From Campylobacteraceae bacterium (GTDB lineage Bacteria; Campylobacterota; Campylobacteria; Campylobacterales; Sulfurovaceae): DNA of 33,218 bases. Below the pieces are notes generated by a model. The model did no database searches and was not told the origin of the DNA. It saw only the letters and a program-made list of their open reading frames with translations. Shown here piece by piece: positions 1-8,710 of the stretch (within the stretch, counting starts at the first letter, position 1; every line of letters starts with the position of its first letter). The stretch lies in contig JALWLW010000120.1 of NCBI GenBank assembly GCA_027081065.1, forward strand, positions 1-33,218, given 5' to 3'. The position numbers and the translations under genes were made by a program.

Positions 1-131
1 ATACCTAAAAATACCACGATAGATGAAAATATAAGGCTAACTTTTGGCATTAGCTCTTTCTTATCTAAGAACCCTATATATAGGGCAATGATAACTGGTA
101 TGAACGGAATAATTAAAACAATGTTTTCCAT
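1..131 (-). CDS. N-terminus of an unidentified membrane protein (partial)
   Basis: The window edge cuts this gene; 43 codons remain, read leftwards from ATG at 131. A GAGGT ribosome-binding site lies about 6 bases upstream. The peptide begins MENIVLIIPFIPVIIALYIG, a hydrophobic helix, then a short charged turn (FLDKKELMPK), then a second hydrophobic stretch, so it is an integral membrane protein with at least two helices. The start is reminiscent of proton-pumping NuoL/MrpA-type subunits, but 43 residues are too few to assign a family. Confidence 0.5.
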   Translation of the reverse strand, partial: MENIVLIIPFIPVIIALYIGFLDKKELMPKVSLIFSSIVVFLG

Positions 132-250
132 TGAAGACCTCACTTTTAATTTGTTTATCTTAAAAAGATAATAGCTAAACTTATAATTAGAAAGTTAGGG
201 ATAGGTAGATGAACAATTAATTGTTTTTTGAATGAGATGAAATGAAACAT

Positions 251-262
251 CATCAATTGATG
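251..262. repeat. 12-bp perfect palindrome downstream of the haemoglobin gene
   Basis: CATCAATTGATG is a perfect palindrome 13 bases past the haemoglobin stop codon, in the 143-bp gap between that gene and the partial membrane-protein gene. It could be an operator or a weak hairpin. No T-run typical of a terminator follows. The rest of the gap shows no gene. Confidence 0.25.
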
Positions 263-274
263 CTTCAAAGACTA

Positions 275-673
275 TTAAAGTTCTAGTTTATGTATAAAAT
301 TCTCAGCAATTTCATTACTTTTATTTTTTAAATAACTAGAGGCTGTCTCATCAAAGAGTTCATCAGCTGTTTGATGAAAGAGATACAGCCAAGCTTTAAA
401 TGCTTCACGGCTTATCCCCTCAATGTAAAAGTGAGGTTGAAGAGGGTTACCTTTGTAGTCATCAAATCCTAAAGCAACAAATTTCCAAAATTCTGTAAGA
501 AGTTTTAAGTGCTCTTTCCAAGGAGGAGTCTTAATATCTTCACCTAGTTTTTTGATGAAAAATGGGGCTAGGACTTCATCTTTTAAAACTTTAGGATAGA
601 AAGCGTGTACTAACTCTTGAAGATTCTCTTGATGAATACTAGAATACTTTTTTGATTCTGTATTATCTGTCAT
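275..673 (-). CDS. Group III truncated haemoglobin
   Basis: A 132-residue protein with the pattern of group III (Ctb-like) truncated haemoglobins, cytoplasmic haem proteins that bind O2 or NO. The expected landmarks are visible: Tyr26 in HAFYPKVL (B10 tyrosine), His55 in the E helix, His81 in LQPHFYIEG (likely proximal F8 ligand) and Trp95 in FKAWLYLF (G8 tryptophan). Length fits the family (about 125-135). The start overlaps the end of the upstream gene by 11 bases, so translation is probably coupled. In Campylobacter the homologue takes part in NO and oxygen handling; that role here is inferred from family only. Confidence 0.88.
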   Translation of the reverse strand: MTDNTESKKYSSIHQENLQELVHAFYPKVLKDEVLAPFFIKKLGEDIKTPPWKEHLKLLTEFWKFVALGFDDYKGNPLQPHFYIEGISREAFKAWLYLFHQTADELFDETASSYLKNKSNEIAENFIHKLEL

Positions 674-1394
674 CAGCTAAACCTTTGTAAATAGCATCAT
701 AGTGTGCAGCTAATTCAGTGGTGAAAACAGCAGCTGAAATGACATCACAGTTAAAGAGGTTAGAGTAACATGAAGGCTCTTCAAACAGTTCTTCACCAGG
801 GTCAATAACAGAAGTAGCTTCCATCAATCCTTGATTATTTTGGGAGGCATATTTCAGTGCTTCAACAAGAACTTCAATTCTTTTACCCTCAAATTGCTCT
901 TCTAAAAGTTCTTTAATATAGGCATCATTTTCATAGTCGTTTAAAAGTTTTTTAACTTGTTCTGGTGACATATATGCTCCAGCAGAAAAAGCACCATTTG
1001 GTTTAGAACTCACAGCTAAGTCTTCAATATAGTCAGCTTCTATTATTTCTCTCCAAGGAGTAAAATAGAGTTTAGAAAACTCTTTGTCGATAACAGAAGA
1101 GAGTGCAGAGCCTTGTATAAAATAAAACTTTTCAAAGAAACCTTGCACAATGGCAAGAAAATATCCATGCCAATTGTTAAAATTGTCATAGTCAAGTTCA
1201 CGTGAGCGTTTTACCATATCTAAATATTTTTCTTTATAATAAGCTTCAAGTTCAGAGAGCTCATTATTTTTTTGTTGCTCTTTAGGTATTCTGACTGTTA
1301 AGTCATTGGCTGCTCCAAGGTCTTCAAATACGTCAAAGTACCATTCTCTCATTTGTTCTGGTGTTATTGGGTGATAACTTACTGTAAAATCCAT
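663..1394 (-). CDS. Uncharacterised 243-residue soluble protein
   Basis: I do not recognise a family. The protein is acidic, mostly helical in appearance, with no signal peptide or membrane segment and many aromatic residues (for example GYFLAIVQGFFEKFYFIQG around residues 77-95). Two cysteines sit near the C-terminus (CYSNLFNC). It is the middle gene of a minus-strand trio: trigger factor lies 32 bases upstream and the haemoglobin gene overlaps its 3' end by 11 bases. An AAGGA ribosome-binding site supports the ATG at 1394. The tight overlap suggests co-expression with the globin. Confidence 0.6.
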   Translation of the reverse strand: MDFTVSYHPITPEQMREWYFDVFEDLGAANDLTVRIPKEQQKNNELSELEAYYKEKYLDMVKRSRELDYDNFNNWHGYFLAIVQGFFEKFYFIQGSALSSVIDKEFSKLYFTPWREIIEADYIEDLAVSSKPNGAFSAGAYMSPEQVKKLLNDYENDAYIKELLEEQFEGKRIEVLVEALKYASQNNQGLMEATSVIDPGEELFEEPSCYSNLFNCDVISAAVFTTELAAHYDAIYKGLADDR

Positions 1395-1426
1395 TTTCTT
1401 CCTTTTCTTCTAGTTTTATTTATTGC

Positions 1427-2761
1427 TTAGCGTTTGTCAAGACCTAACATTTTCCCAAAAAGCTTGTCTTCTGTGAGTCCCATTTTTGCTGAAGTCATTA
1501 GGTTGTTTTCTTTATAGTATTTTACCAACTCTTCAGCATCTTGTCCTGCCATCATGGCTTGGTAGTAAAGGGCTGCTTGAATCTCATGTTCATCTACAGA
1601 AATACCTTCTTTTTTAGCCAAAGCATCTACAATAAGTGCTATTTTAATAGCATCTTCAGCCTCTTGTCTTACTTCAGCTCGAAGTTCTTGAAACATATCT
1701 TTACTCTTTTTTAACGTTTCATGCTCTTCTTTAGACATATTTTGAGCTTTTTCATTCACTTTGGCATCTATCTCTTGTTCGACTACATTTTTAGGTAAAG
1801 TAAAGTCAAATTTACCTAAAAGACCTTTAATCAAGAGGGGTTTGAGTTCATTTTGGTAAAAGACTGAAAGTGCTTGAGAGTTAATTTGGTCAGCCAGTTT
1901 TGCTCTTAGTGTATCAAGTGTTGCTTTTTCATCATTAAGAATTTTTTGTGCAAAAGCATCATCTGGTTCAACATATTGTTGTTCTTGAATCTCATGCAAT
2001 TTAACTTTAAATTCACTTTTTTTACCTGCTAAGTCGGTTGAACTGTAATCTTCTGGAAATGTTACTTCAATGCTCTTCTCTTCACCATAGTTCATTCCTA
2101 AAATTTGCTCTTCAAAGCCTGGAATAAACGAGTTTGAGCCAACTTTTAAATTAAACTTTTCAGCTTTTCCTCCCTCAAAAGGTACACCATCAATAAACCC
2201 TTCAAAGTCAATAACTGTCACATCACCATCTTCTACAGCTCTAGGTGTCTCAATACTGGTAAATGGTGCTTGTCCAATCGCAAGTTCTTTAAGTTTCTCT
2301 TCTACAGCATCTTTGGGTGCTTCAGGGGTTGTAAAAGTTGGCACAATATCTAAGTAATCAACATCGGTATTAATCTCAGGAGCAGTAGAAATTTGAATTT
2401 CAAGGTAGAGACCATTTTCTCTTTGCTCATAAGTCTTAAACCCTGGTTGTCCTAAGATGTCATCGACTGGAATACCAGCTTCTTTTAAACCTGTCTCAAT
2501 AAACTCTTGTAAAATAAGTCCTTCAGCATCTTTTTGATAGTTTTGACTCTCCATCCCTTTTAGAACACTATCAACCATTTCTATTTCGTTGGCATCAGGA
2601 GCATCATCTTTCATCTCATTGGCTAACTCTTTTTTAGTCTCTTCTTGACGTTTTTTAGCTTCTTTTTGAAGCTTTTCAACATTGGCTTCTATCTCTTTTT
2701 TTTCAACTTCTCCAGAGAGAATAATATTAATATCATCAATTTTTTCTACAGCAACTTTCAC
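1427..2761 (-). CDS. tig: Trigger factor (ribosome-associated chaperone / prolyl isomerase)
   Basis: A 444-residue protein (family about 430-450) with the trigger factor layout: N-terminal domain (about 1-145), FKBP-type prolyl isomerase domain (about 178-258, with VIDFEGFIDGVPFEGGKAE at 183-201 and the IPGFEEQILGM segment) and a helical C-terminal chaperone domain. Start is GTG at 2761, with AAAAGGA just upstream. The odd point is the N-terminal domain: the ribosome-docking loop usually written GFRxGKxP is not visible. A charged Lys/Glu-rich stretch (about 33-62) stands in its place, with no sign of a frameshift. Binding to L23 may therefore be weak or altered, which is inference. It is the first gene of the trio ending in the globin. 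Confidence 0.92.
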   Translation of the reverse strand: MKVAVEKIDDINIILSGEVEKKEIEANVEKLQKEAKKRQEETKKELANEMKDDAPDANEIEMVDSVLKGMESQNYQKDAEGLILQEFIETGLKEAGIPVDDILGQPGFKTYEQRENGLYLEIQISTAPEINTDVDYLDIVPTFTTPEAPKDAVEEKLKELAIGQAPFTSIETPRAVEDGDVTVIDFEGFIDGVPFEGGKAEKFNLKVGSNSFIPGFEEQILGMNYGEEKSIEVTFPEDYSSTDLAGKKSEFKVKLHEIQEQQYVEPDDAFAQKILNDEKATLDTLRAKLADQINSQALSVFYQNELKPLLIKGLLGKFDFTLPKNVVEQEIDAKVNEKAQNMSKEEHETLKKSKDMFQELRAEVRQEAEDAIKIALIVDALAKKEGISVDEHEIQAALYYQAMMAGQDAEELVKYYKENNLMTSAKMGLTEDKLFGKMLGLDKR

Positions 2762-2939
2762 AGCAATCCTTTTAAGATTTATTTACGCGATTTTAGCCAA
2801 AAAATAATTTATATGGCTGATAGGAGGTTACCATAAGAGCTTATTCTATTTTAGTGAGTAGATGTAGATACTTTTAATCGCTATGTTAAAACAAATATTG
2901 CTAAACTCCGATTAAAATTTTGAGACAAAGAGTAGTGCA

Positions 2940-5474
2940 ATGAATGATGGTTTACTATATATAAAAGATGCTAAAAATATGAAAGAGGCTTTAAGTAAAG
3001 AACTCTTTGGGCAAGATAGAGCCATAGAGGTGATTGCTAATAGCATTAAAAGTAATATTAGTATAAATAAGGACTCACCCAAAGCTACTTATCTGTTTTT
3101 AGGACCTCCTGCAACGGGTAAAACTTATTTGTCTGAGCTGATGACAGAACAGATGGGTGAATATAAAATTCGTAAGTTTGATATGACTCAATATCATGAA
3201 CAAAATGGGGGTGAACTATATGGTTACCCTAAGGGTTGGTCTGGTTATGGTGTAGGGCAATTAACAGGCTTTGTTTATGATAACCCTAAGTCAATTATTG
3301 TGCTTGATGCTTTTGAAAAAGCTGATAATGTTATTCAAAATAACTTACTCTCTATCTTTGAGGGTGGAGAGATGCGTGATGCTTGTGGTTGGGACAAGAT
3401 GAGCGACCAGCCTTGTAGTGATGATGATGCTAAGATTTATAACGAAGGTAATGCTAATTTCATAGTTGATTTCAGAAAAACTATTTTTATTATCACCTCC
3501 TCATTGGGTAAAGAGCTCTATAGTGACAATAAGTTCATTAAACTGGTTGATGATGACTATATTCAAGCTGAATCTATGATTTTAGATGCTTTAAAAAGAG
3601 AAGAGAAGCGTAATATTAAAACAGGGGGACATCAAAAGGCGATTATTCCTGAGCTTATTTCACGTTTTTCACAAGCAACCATTGTCCTTTTTAACAAGTT
3701 AAATTATGTAGCTTATGAAGCCATTGGGAAAAAAGCATTTTTAGAATATAGCAAAGTTTTTGAAGAGACGATGGAGATAGACTTTGTTATGGATAAGCAT
3801 TTTGATAATTTTTTAAAAACCCAACTTCTTGTCTTTGCTCCCGAGTTTGATGCTAGACGAATTAAAAATAAAGTAGGGGAAATTTTCTTCTCTAAAGTAA
3901 CAGATGCCATTATCAATACAGGAAGTGACATTGCTCAATTTGATGAGATAAAAGTAACTGTAAGTAAAAAGGCTACAGACTTTTTAAAAGAGAACATAAG
4001 TACACTTATTAAAGATGAAAAGTTGGTTAAAGAGCTTTTTAGAAAAAATATTAAGCTAGAAATTGAAGATGAATTTGTGCTCAAAGAAGCTTTAGTACAT
4101 TATAAAATTAAGTCTTGTAAGTTTAAACAAGTTAAAAGAATTAAAGATTTCTCTGAAGATGGTTTGGTGTTTGACATTCCTAATGTCTCTTTTAATGATA
4201 TTGCAGGACATCATAAAGCTAAAGAGAGACTCTTAGAGGTTATTAAGTTTTTAAAAGAGCCAAAATTACTCAGTGACTTTAACGTACAACCTCCAAAAGG
4301 AATGCTCCTTTATGGACCTCCTGGAACGGGTAAAACCCTTTTGGCTAAGGCTTTTTCTGCTGAGGCTGAGTTGCCGTTTATCTCTATTACAGGAGTAGAA
4401 TTACTTCAGCTTGACAAGATCAAAAATGTTTTTGAAAAAGCTAAAGAGTACGCTCCTGCGATTATTTTTATTGATGAGATTGACACCATTGGTAAACGTG
4501 GGAAAGACAATAGTCGTGAAGTTCAAATTAATAAATTTTTAGCACAGATGGATGGCTTCTCAAACAAAGAAGATGAACATGTGTTTATCATTGCTGCTAC
4601 GAACTACAAAGAGAACATTGACCCAGCTATTACCAGAGCTGGTAGGATTGAGATTCATATTCCTATTGATGACTTAGACAAGGCAGCTCGTAAATACTTT
4701 ATTGATAAAATTATTAAAGAGAAACCTACTAAAGGTAAATTTGACATTGATGAACTGCTCATCTATACAGCAGGAATGACAGGTGCAGAGTTAGAACTTA
4801 TCTCTAAAGAGTCGTCATTTTATTGTATTCGTCATGGTCATGAAGCGATAACCCAAGAGATTTTACTTCAACAAATTAATGAAGTACGTTATGGAGAGAA
4901 ACACGCTAACATTTTACATGAAGAGGTCTATCAAAAAATAGCCATTCGTGAAGCTGCTCATGTGGTCATCTCTAAAGTATTGATGCCAAATAATACCATT
5001 AAGCAAATCTCAGTGATTCCACGTAATAACAAAGAGGGATTTATTGCAAATAACTATGAGAATTTACAAGTAAATATGACCGTTGAAGAGATTAAAAATA
5101 GAATCTGTGTCTCTTTATCAGGAAGACTTGCTCAAATGAAAAAGTTTGGAGAGCTAGATGGTTTAGATATGGAAGCGTCAGCTGATTTAAAACATGCCAT
5201 TAATGATGCTTATTCTGCCATTGCATGTTATGGAATGGATAGAGAATTAAAGTATCTTAACATTAAAGCATCTAAAAAAAGTCAGTCTGATAAAGAGAAT
5301 AGTTCTATGCAGTACAATGACCAAAAGATTGATGATGCGATTGAACGATGGATGAGTGAAGCTGAAGAAAGAACGCAAAGTTTACTTGAAGAACATTGGA
5401 ATAAAGTTGAGGAATTAACGACGTTACTATTAGATAAAGAGATTATGTATGAAGAAGATTTAAAAGGTATTTAA
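2940..5474 (+). CDS. Fused ClpB-like AAA / FtsH-like AAA protein with degenerate M41 region
   Basis: An 844-residue protein with no signal or membrane segment. Module 1 (about 20-260) resembles a ClpA/ClpB second ATPase: Walker A GPPATGKT at 55-62 and Walker B VLDAFEKAD at 121-129, where the usual catalytic Glu is Ala124; sensor-1 TSN reads TSS (186-188). Module 2 (about 417-600) resembles FtsH: Walker A GPPGTGKT at 459-466, Walker B IIFIDEID at 508-515, AATN at 552-555 and arginines 566/569. The FtsH FVG pore loop is missing; TGVELLQL runs straight into DKIKNVFEKA. A C-terminal M41-like part (about 655-835) has REAAH at 670-674 instead of HExxH, with Asp749 at the third zinc-ligand position. 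It probably assembles as an ATP-dependent ring, but proteolysis and threading are doubtful. Substrate and pathway are unknown. It is divergent from tig. Confidence 0.8.
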   Translation: MNDGLLYIKDAKNMKEALSKELFGQDRAIEVIANSIKSNISINKDSPKATYLFLGPPATGKTYLSELMTEQMGEYKIRKFDMTQYHEQNGGELYGYPKGWSGYGVGQLTGFVYDNPKSIIVLDAFEKADNVIQNNLLSIFEGGEMRDACGWDKMSDQPCSDDDAKIYNEGNANFIVDFRKTIFIITSSLGKELYSDNKFIKLVDDDYIQAESMILDALKREEKRNIKTGGHQKAIIPELISRFSQATIVLFNKLNYVAYEAIGKKAFLEYSKVFEETMEIDFVMDKHFDNFLKTQLLVFAPEFDARRIKNKVGEIFFSKVTDAIINTGSDIAQFDEIKVTVSKKATDFLKENISTLIKDEKLVKELFRKNIKLEIEDEFVLKEALVHYKIKSCKFKQVKRIKDFSEDGLVFDIPNVSFNDIAGHHKAKERLLEVIKFLKEPKLLSDFNVQPPKGMLLYGPPGTGKTLLAKAFSAEAELPFISITGVELLQLDKIKNVFEKAKEYAPAIIFIDEIDTIGKRGKDNSREVQINKFLAQMDGFSNKEDEHVFIIAATNYKENIDPAITRAGRIEIHIPIDDLDKAARKYFIDKIIKEKPTKGKFDIDELLIYTAGMTGAELELISKESSFYCIRHGHEAITQEILLQQINEVRYGEKHANILHEEVYQKIAIREAAHVVISKVLMPNNTIKQISVIPRNNKEGFIANNYENLQVNMTVEEIKNRICVSLSGRLAQMKKFGELDGLDMEASADLKHAINDAYSAIACYGMDRELKYLNIKASKKSQSDKENSSMQYNDQKIDDAIERWMSEAEERTQSLLEEHWNKVEELTTLLLDKEIMYEEDLKGI

Positions 5475-5486
5475 AACCTTTTAAAT
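5458..5486. terminator. Bidirectional hairpin between convergent genes
   Basis: A perfect 11-bp stem (ATTTAAAAGGT / ACCTTTTAAAT) with a 7-base loop spans the end of the AAA gene (stop at 5472-5474) and the gap before the murC stop. Its symmetry and position between convergent genes fit a shared terminator. It is AT-rich and may be weak. Confidence 0.5.
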
Positions 5487-5498
5487 TTAAAGTAAAAG

Positions 5499-6827
5499 CT
5501 AGGCTTCTCCACGAATCTGATAAGTAATATCACCAGCACCAAAAGCTGTGATGAGGTCTTCACGATACTCTTTTATGATGTTATTGTCTTTGATGATTTG
5601 GACTACTCCATCTTTACGCGTAATGCTATCAGCCATGTGAAGTTTGTAGCGTGAGAAAGCAGCTTTTAGGTCAATGTCTACTTCTAATTCACCTGCAGCC
5701 CAAATAGGTAAAATAACCAACTCATCAACCCCTTCAAAACACTCTACAAAACCTTGTAAGTTATCTAAAGTTCGGCTATATTTGTGAGGTTGCCAAATGA
5801 CTTGAAGTTTGTTAAAGCCTCGTAACTTTTTATAGGCTTGAAGTGATTCCATGGTTACTTTTATCTCTGTTGGGTGATGTCCATAGTCATCTATGACCAC
5901 ACAATCTTCATGGTTTTGAACAATGTCAAAACGTTTTTTAATGCCTTTGTAGTTTAAAAGATTGGTTCTAATATCTTCTAAGCTCTCACCCATCTCCAAT
6001 GCCCCTAAAATGGCTAAAGCAGCATCTAGTGCAATGTGATTACCAAAACCAAAGACTTCAAAGTCACCAAACGCTTTAAACGTAAATCGTGTATGAGGCT
6101 CACCATTGACCAAAACAAACTCTATGTTTGTAATCTCTTGCGAGGGGTAAAGCTTGATGCTTTCCATCTCTAAAGAAGCTAGAAATTCATCTTCAGCATT
6201 AATAACACGTACTTTTGCCAAGTTTAAAAAGTTTCTATAAGCATTATAAAAACGCTCTTCATCATACTCATAATACTCCATGTGTTCAGGCTCAACATTG
6301 GTCACTATGGCAAGATGAGGGTTCGAGTTTAAAAAGCTTTCGTCGCTCTCATCTGCTTCAAAGACCACTTTTGTATTTTCTGCATGACGTACGTTTGAGC
6401 CAAATTCCTTAGAAATAGCCCCAATAAGTGCGTTAGAGTTAGGAATGATAGATGCTAACATAGCCGAAGTAGTACTCTTCCCATGAGCTCCACCCACAGC
6501 ATAAACCTCTTTGTCTCCTAAAATGTCAACAAGAGAAGCTTTTCGTGAAAGAAGTTCAATTCCAAGCTCTTTGGCTCTTTGGTATTCAGGATTGTTTGGT
6601 CGAACAGCTGCTGAGTAGATAATTTTGTCCACACCTTCAACTGCATCAGCATGATGTGGAATGGTAATCTTAGCACCAAAATTAAGGGCTAAGTCATTGG
6701 TAATTTCACTTTGTTTGATGTCCGAGCCAGAGATACTATGACCACAGTTTGCTAAAAGTTTTGCTAAAGCAGAGAGACCGATGCCTCCGATGCCTATGAA
6801 GTGTATTTTTTGTTTTTTTACTTGCAT
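5499..6827 (-). CDS. murC: UDP-N-acetylmuramate--L-alanine ligase
   Basis: MurC adds L-Ala to UDP-MurNAc with ATP, the first amino-acid step of peptidoglycan stem synthesis in the cytoplasm. At 442 residues it has the family's size. Visible are the N-terminal Rossmann motif GIGGIG (12-17), the ATP loop GAHGKSTT (113-120; the family usually has GTHGKTTT), EADESDESF (157-165) that binds metal and substrate, the NVEPEHMEYYE segment, DYGHHPTE, and HKYSRT in the C-terminal domain. Its ATG overlaps the TAA of the upstream gene by one base (TAATG), a translational-coupling arrangement. The neighbouring aminotransferase may also serve cell-wall precursor supply. Confidence 0.97.
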   Translation of the reverse strand: MQVKKQKIHFIGIGGIGLSALAKLLANCGHSISGSDIKQSEITNDLALNFGAKITIPHHADAVEGVDKIIYSAAVRPNNPEYQRAKELGIELLSRKASLVDILGDKEVYAVGGAHGKSTTSAMLASIIPNSNALIGAISKEFGSNVRHAENTKVVFEADESDESFLNSNPHLAIVTNVEPEHMEYYEYDEERFYNAYRNFLNLAKVRVINAEDEFLASLEMESIKLYPSQEITNIEFVLVNGEPHTRFTFKAFGDFEVFGFGNHIALDAALAILGALEMGESLEDIRTNLLNYKGIKKRFDIVQNHEDCVVIDDYGHHPTEIKVTMESLQAYKKLRGFNKLQVIWQPHKYSRTLDNLQGFVECFEGVDELVILPIWAAGELEVDIDLKAAFSRYKLHMADSITRKDGVVQIIKDNNIIKEYREDLITAFGAGDITYQIRGEA

Positions 6828-7420
6828 TATTTACTCTCTTCCAAACTCTTCAATTCAGCCTCACCAAGCTTAACATATTTAGCAAACATGGTTAGTAAAA
6901 TATCAGTAGGCTGTGTAAAAGTTTGAATGAAAAAAGCCGTAGGAGCAGACTCATCAACACCTGTGACATCTACAAGGTTTTCAATGAAGTCATCAAAAGA
7001 GTGACCAGCCATAACAGCACAAGCATGAACCATCATGGCTTCTTTTAGGGTCTCATCTTGCATGGTGTAATGTAAAATTAAAAAAATCTCTTTAGCCCCT
7101 TTGATGTCATTTTCGCTGTAACGCTGAATTCCATTTTCATAGATGGCACGAGCTGTGGCTAACTCTTCATATTTATTCATGTCAAAACCTTGACCAGCTG
7201 TGAGCTTTTCAGCCAAACTATCAAAGGCTGCATTGACAATGAAAGTAAAAATTTCATTTATCTCATCTTCTGGAGCTTCTAATAGTAGTTTGGCATCTAA
7301 GAGTTGGTAGCCTTTAGCGATGCTACTTTCAGCTTTCATCTCCTCTTCGATGGTTTTTAAATTTCCTAAGAACTCTTCGTCTTTTTTTAGTGCTTCTATG
7401 TCTATCTCTTGTTCTTGCAT
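6827..7420 (-). CDS. Uncharacterised acidic helical protein between aminotransferase and murC
   Basis: A 197-residue cytoplasmic protein of unknown family, strongly acidic at the N-terminus and predicted helical. The section around residues 85-135 (ARAIYENGIQRYSENDIKGA and the LILHYTMQDE segment) looks like a TPR-like helical pair, a weak impression only. There is no signal peptide or membrane segment. A GGAAA ribosome-binding site precedes ATG 7420. The gene lies 19 bases after the aminotransferase and its stop codon overlaps the murC start, so it belongs to that operon. A role in cell-wall synthesis is context only. Confidence 0.6.
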   Translation of the reverse strand: MQEQEIDIEALKKDEEFLGNLKTIEEEMKAESSIAKGYQLLDAKLLLEAPEDEINEIFTFIVNAAFDSLAEKLTAGQGFDMNKYEELATARAIYENGIQRYSENDIKGAKEIFLILHYTMQDETLKEAMMVHACAVMAGHSFDDFIENLVDVTGVDESAPTAFFIQTFTQPTDILLTMFAKYVKLGEAELKSLEESK

Positions 7421-7439
7421 TTTTATTTCCTCTTTTTTG

Positions 7440-8582
7440 TTATATGGTGTTTGGTGTTAGCGAACTTATGGCTTTTTTGATACGTTCTAGGCACTCTCTT
7501 GTTTTTTCTTCTTCATAGACTAGGGCTAGTCTTACGAAACCTTTTCCTTGTTCTTCTCGACCTAGAAATGAACCAGGGATTACTTTTAGATTGTACTCTT
7601 TGTAAATGTTTACTGTAAATTCAATTTCATCCTCTACCTCTAACCAAATGTAAAAGGTAGCTAATGGAGGCTCTATGTTTAAAATCTCTTTGGCTAGTTC
7701 AAAGTTTTTTTTGTATTTCGCTCTAAATTTATCTACATGTTCCTGGTCAGCCCATGCTACAGCTGCTGCTTCTTGTAAGGGCAGGGGAGAGGCACAACCA
7801 ACATAGGTTCTGTAAGTCATGTAGGCTTTTAATATATCGGCATCTCCAGCAATAAACCCTGAACGTAAACCAGGGGCTGATGAGCGTTTTGAAACGGAGT
7901 TAATGACTAAAATATTTTTAAATTCGCTGTTTCCCTCTAAGATACTAGCATTTAATAATGAGGGTACTGGTTCGTCAATATAGAGGTCAATGTAGCACTC
8001 ATCATTAAGAAGTACAAAGTCATGTTTTTTTGCTAGTCTGATCCATCTTCTTAATTCATTCATTATCATGGTAGATGATGTTGGGTTGTTTGGTGTGTTG
8101 ATGATGACAAAGTGACAAGCACTTAATTTCTCTTCTTCCACTACATGTTCAAAGTTATTTTCAGCTTTTAAATTAATGTAGACTACTTTTGAACGTGTGG
8201 CTTTTGCTGCACCTTCATAGATTTGGTAAAAAGGGTTTGGGTATGCCATGACTGAGTCTTCTATGTCATGTAGTAAAAACTGAGGAAAGTTAAAAAGTAC
8301 TTCTCTTGTTCCAAAGGTAGGGATGATTTGTGCATTAGAAAGCGTTAAGTCAAAACGGCTGTTTAAGTACTTTAACATAGCTTCTCTTAATACAGGTTCA
8401 CCTGAAGTTTTAGGGTACTTGTTGAGTAATGAAGCTGACTCTTTTAGTTTATCTAAAATAAATTTGGGTGTATTAAATTGTGGTTCTCCGATGGTTAGAC
8501 TAAGGGGACTATAGTTCTTATTTGGAGTGACATTTTCTAAAAGAGTATTAAGTTTTTCAAAGGGGTAGGTTTCAAAGTTCAC
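7440..8582 (-). CDS. PLP-dependent class I/II aminotransferase, possibly succinyldiaminopimelate aminotransferase
   Basis: A 380-residue fold-type I aminotransferase. The PLP lysine is Lys232 in SVSKRSSAPGLRSG (229-242); other active-site marks are NTPNNPTS (162-169), NDECY (193-197) and the carboxylate-binding Arg351 in FVRLAL. Related genes beside murC in this phylum have been annotated as DapC, which makes N-succinyl-LL-2,6-diaminopimelate for lysine and peptidoglycan; sequence alone does not prove that substrate, and an aspartate-type aminotransferase remains possible. Start is GTG at 8582 (an ATG at 8584 is out of frame). It is the promoter-proximal gene of the operon ending in murC. Confidence 0.82.
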   Translation of the reverse strand: MNFETYPFEKLNTLLENVTPNKNYSPLSLTIGEPQFNTPKFILDKLKESASLLNKYPKTSGEPVLREAMLKYLNSRFDLTLSNAQIIPTFGTREVLFNFPQFLLHDIEDSVMAYPNPFYQIYEGAAKATRSKVVYINLKAENNFEHVVEEEKLSACHFVIINTPNNPTSSTMIMNELRRWIRLAKKHDFVLLNDECYIDLYIDEPVPSLLNASILEGNSEFKNILVINSVSKRSSAPGLRSGFIAGDADILKAYMTYRTYVGCASPLPLQEAAAVAWADQEHVDKFRAKYKKNFELAKEILNIEPPLATFYIWLEVEDEIEFTVNIYKEYNLKVIPGSFLGREEQGKGFVRLALVYEEEKTRECLERIKKAISSLTPNTI

Positions 8583-8663
8583 ATGTTCTCTTTATTGTGG
8601 TTAATTTTTTAGTGAGATTATAACAAAAAGAAAATTTAGATTGGCAAAATACGAGAAGAGATA

Positions 8664-8697
8664 AAAGTTAAATAAGTCCCCAAATTTATTTAACTTT
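8664..8697 (-). terminator. 12-bp stem hairpin after the small exported protein gene
   Basis: A perfect 12-bp stem (AAAGTTAAATAA / TTATTTAACTTT) with a 10-base loop lies 14 bases beyond the stop of the minus-strand gene at 8711-9115. A short T-rich stretch follows on the minus strand. Position favours a terminator for that gene. Confidence 0.5.
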
Positions 8698-8710
8698 GAT
8701 GAAAAATTAA

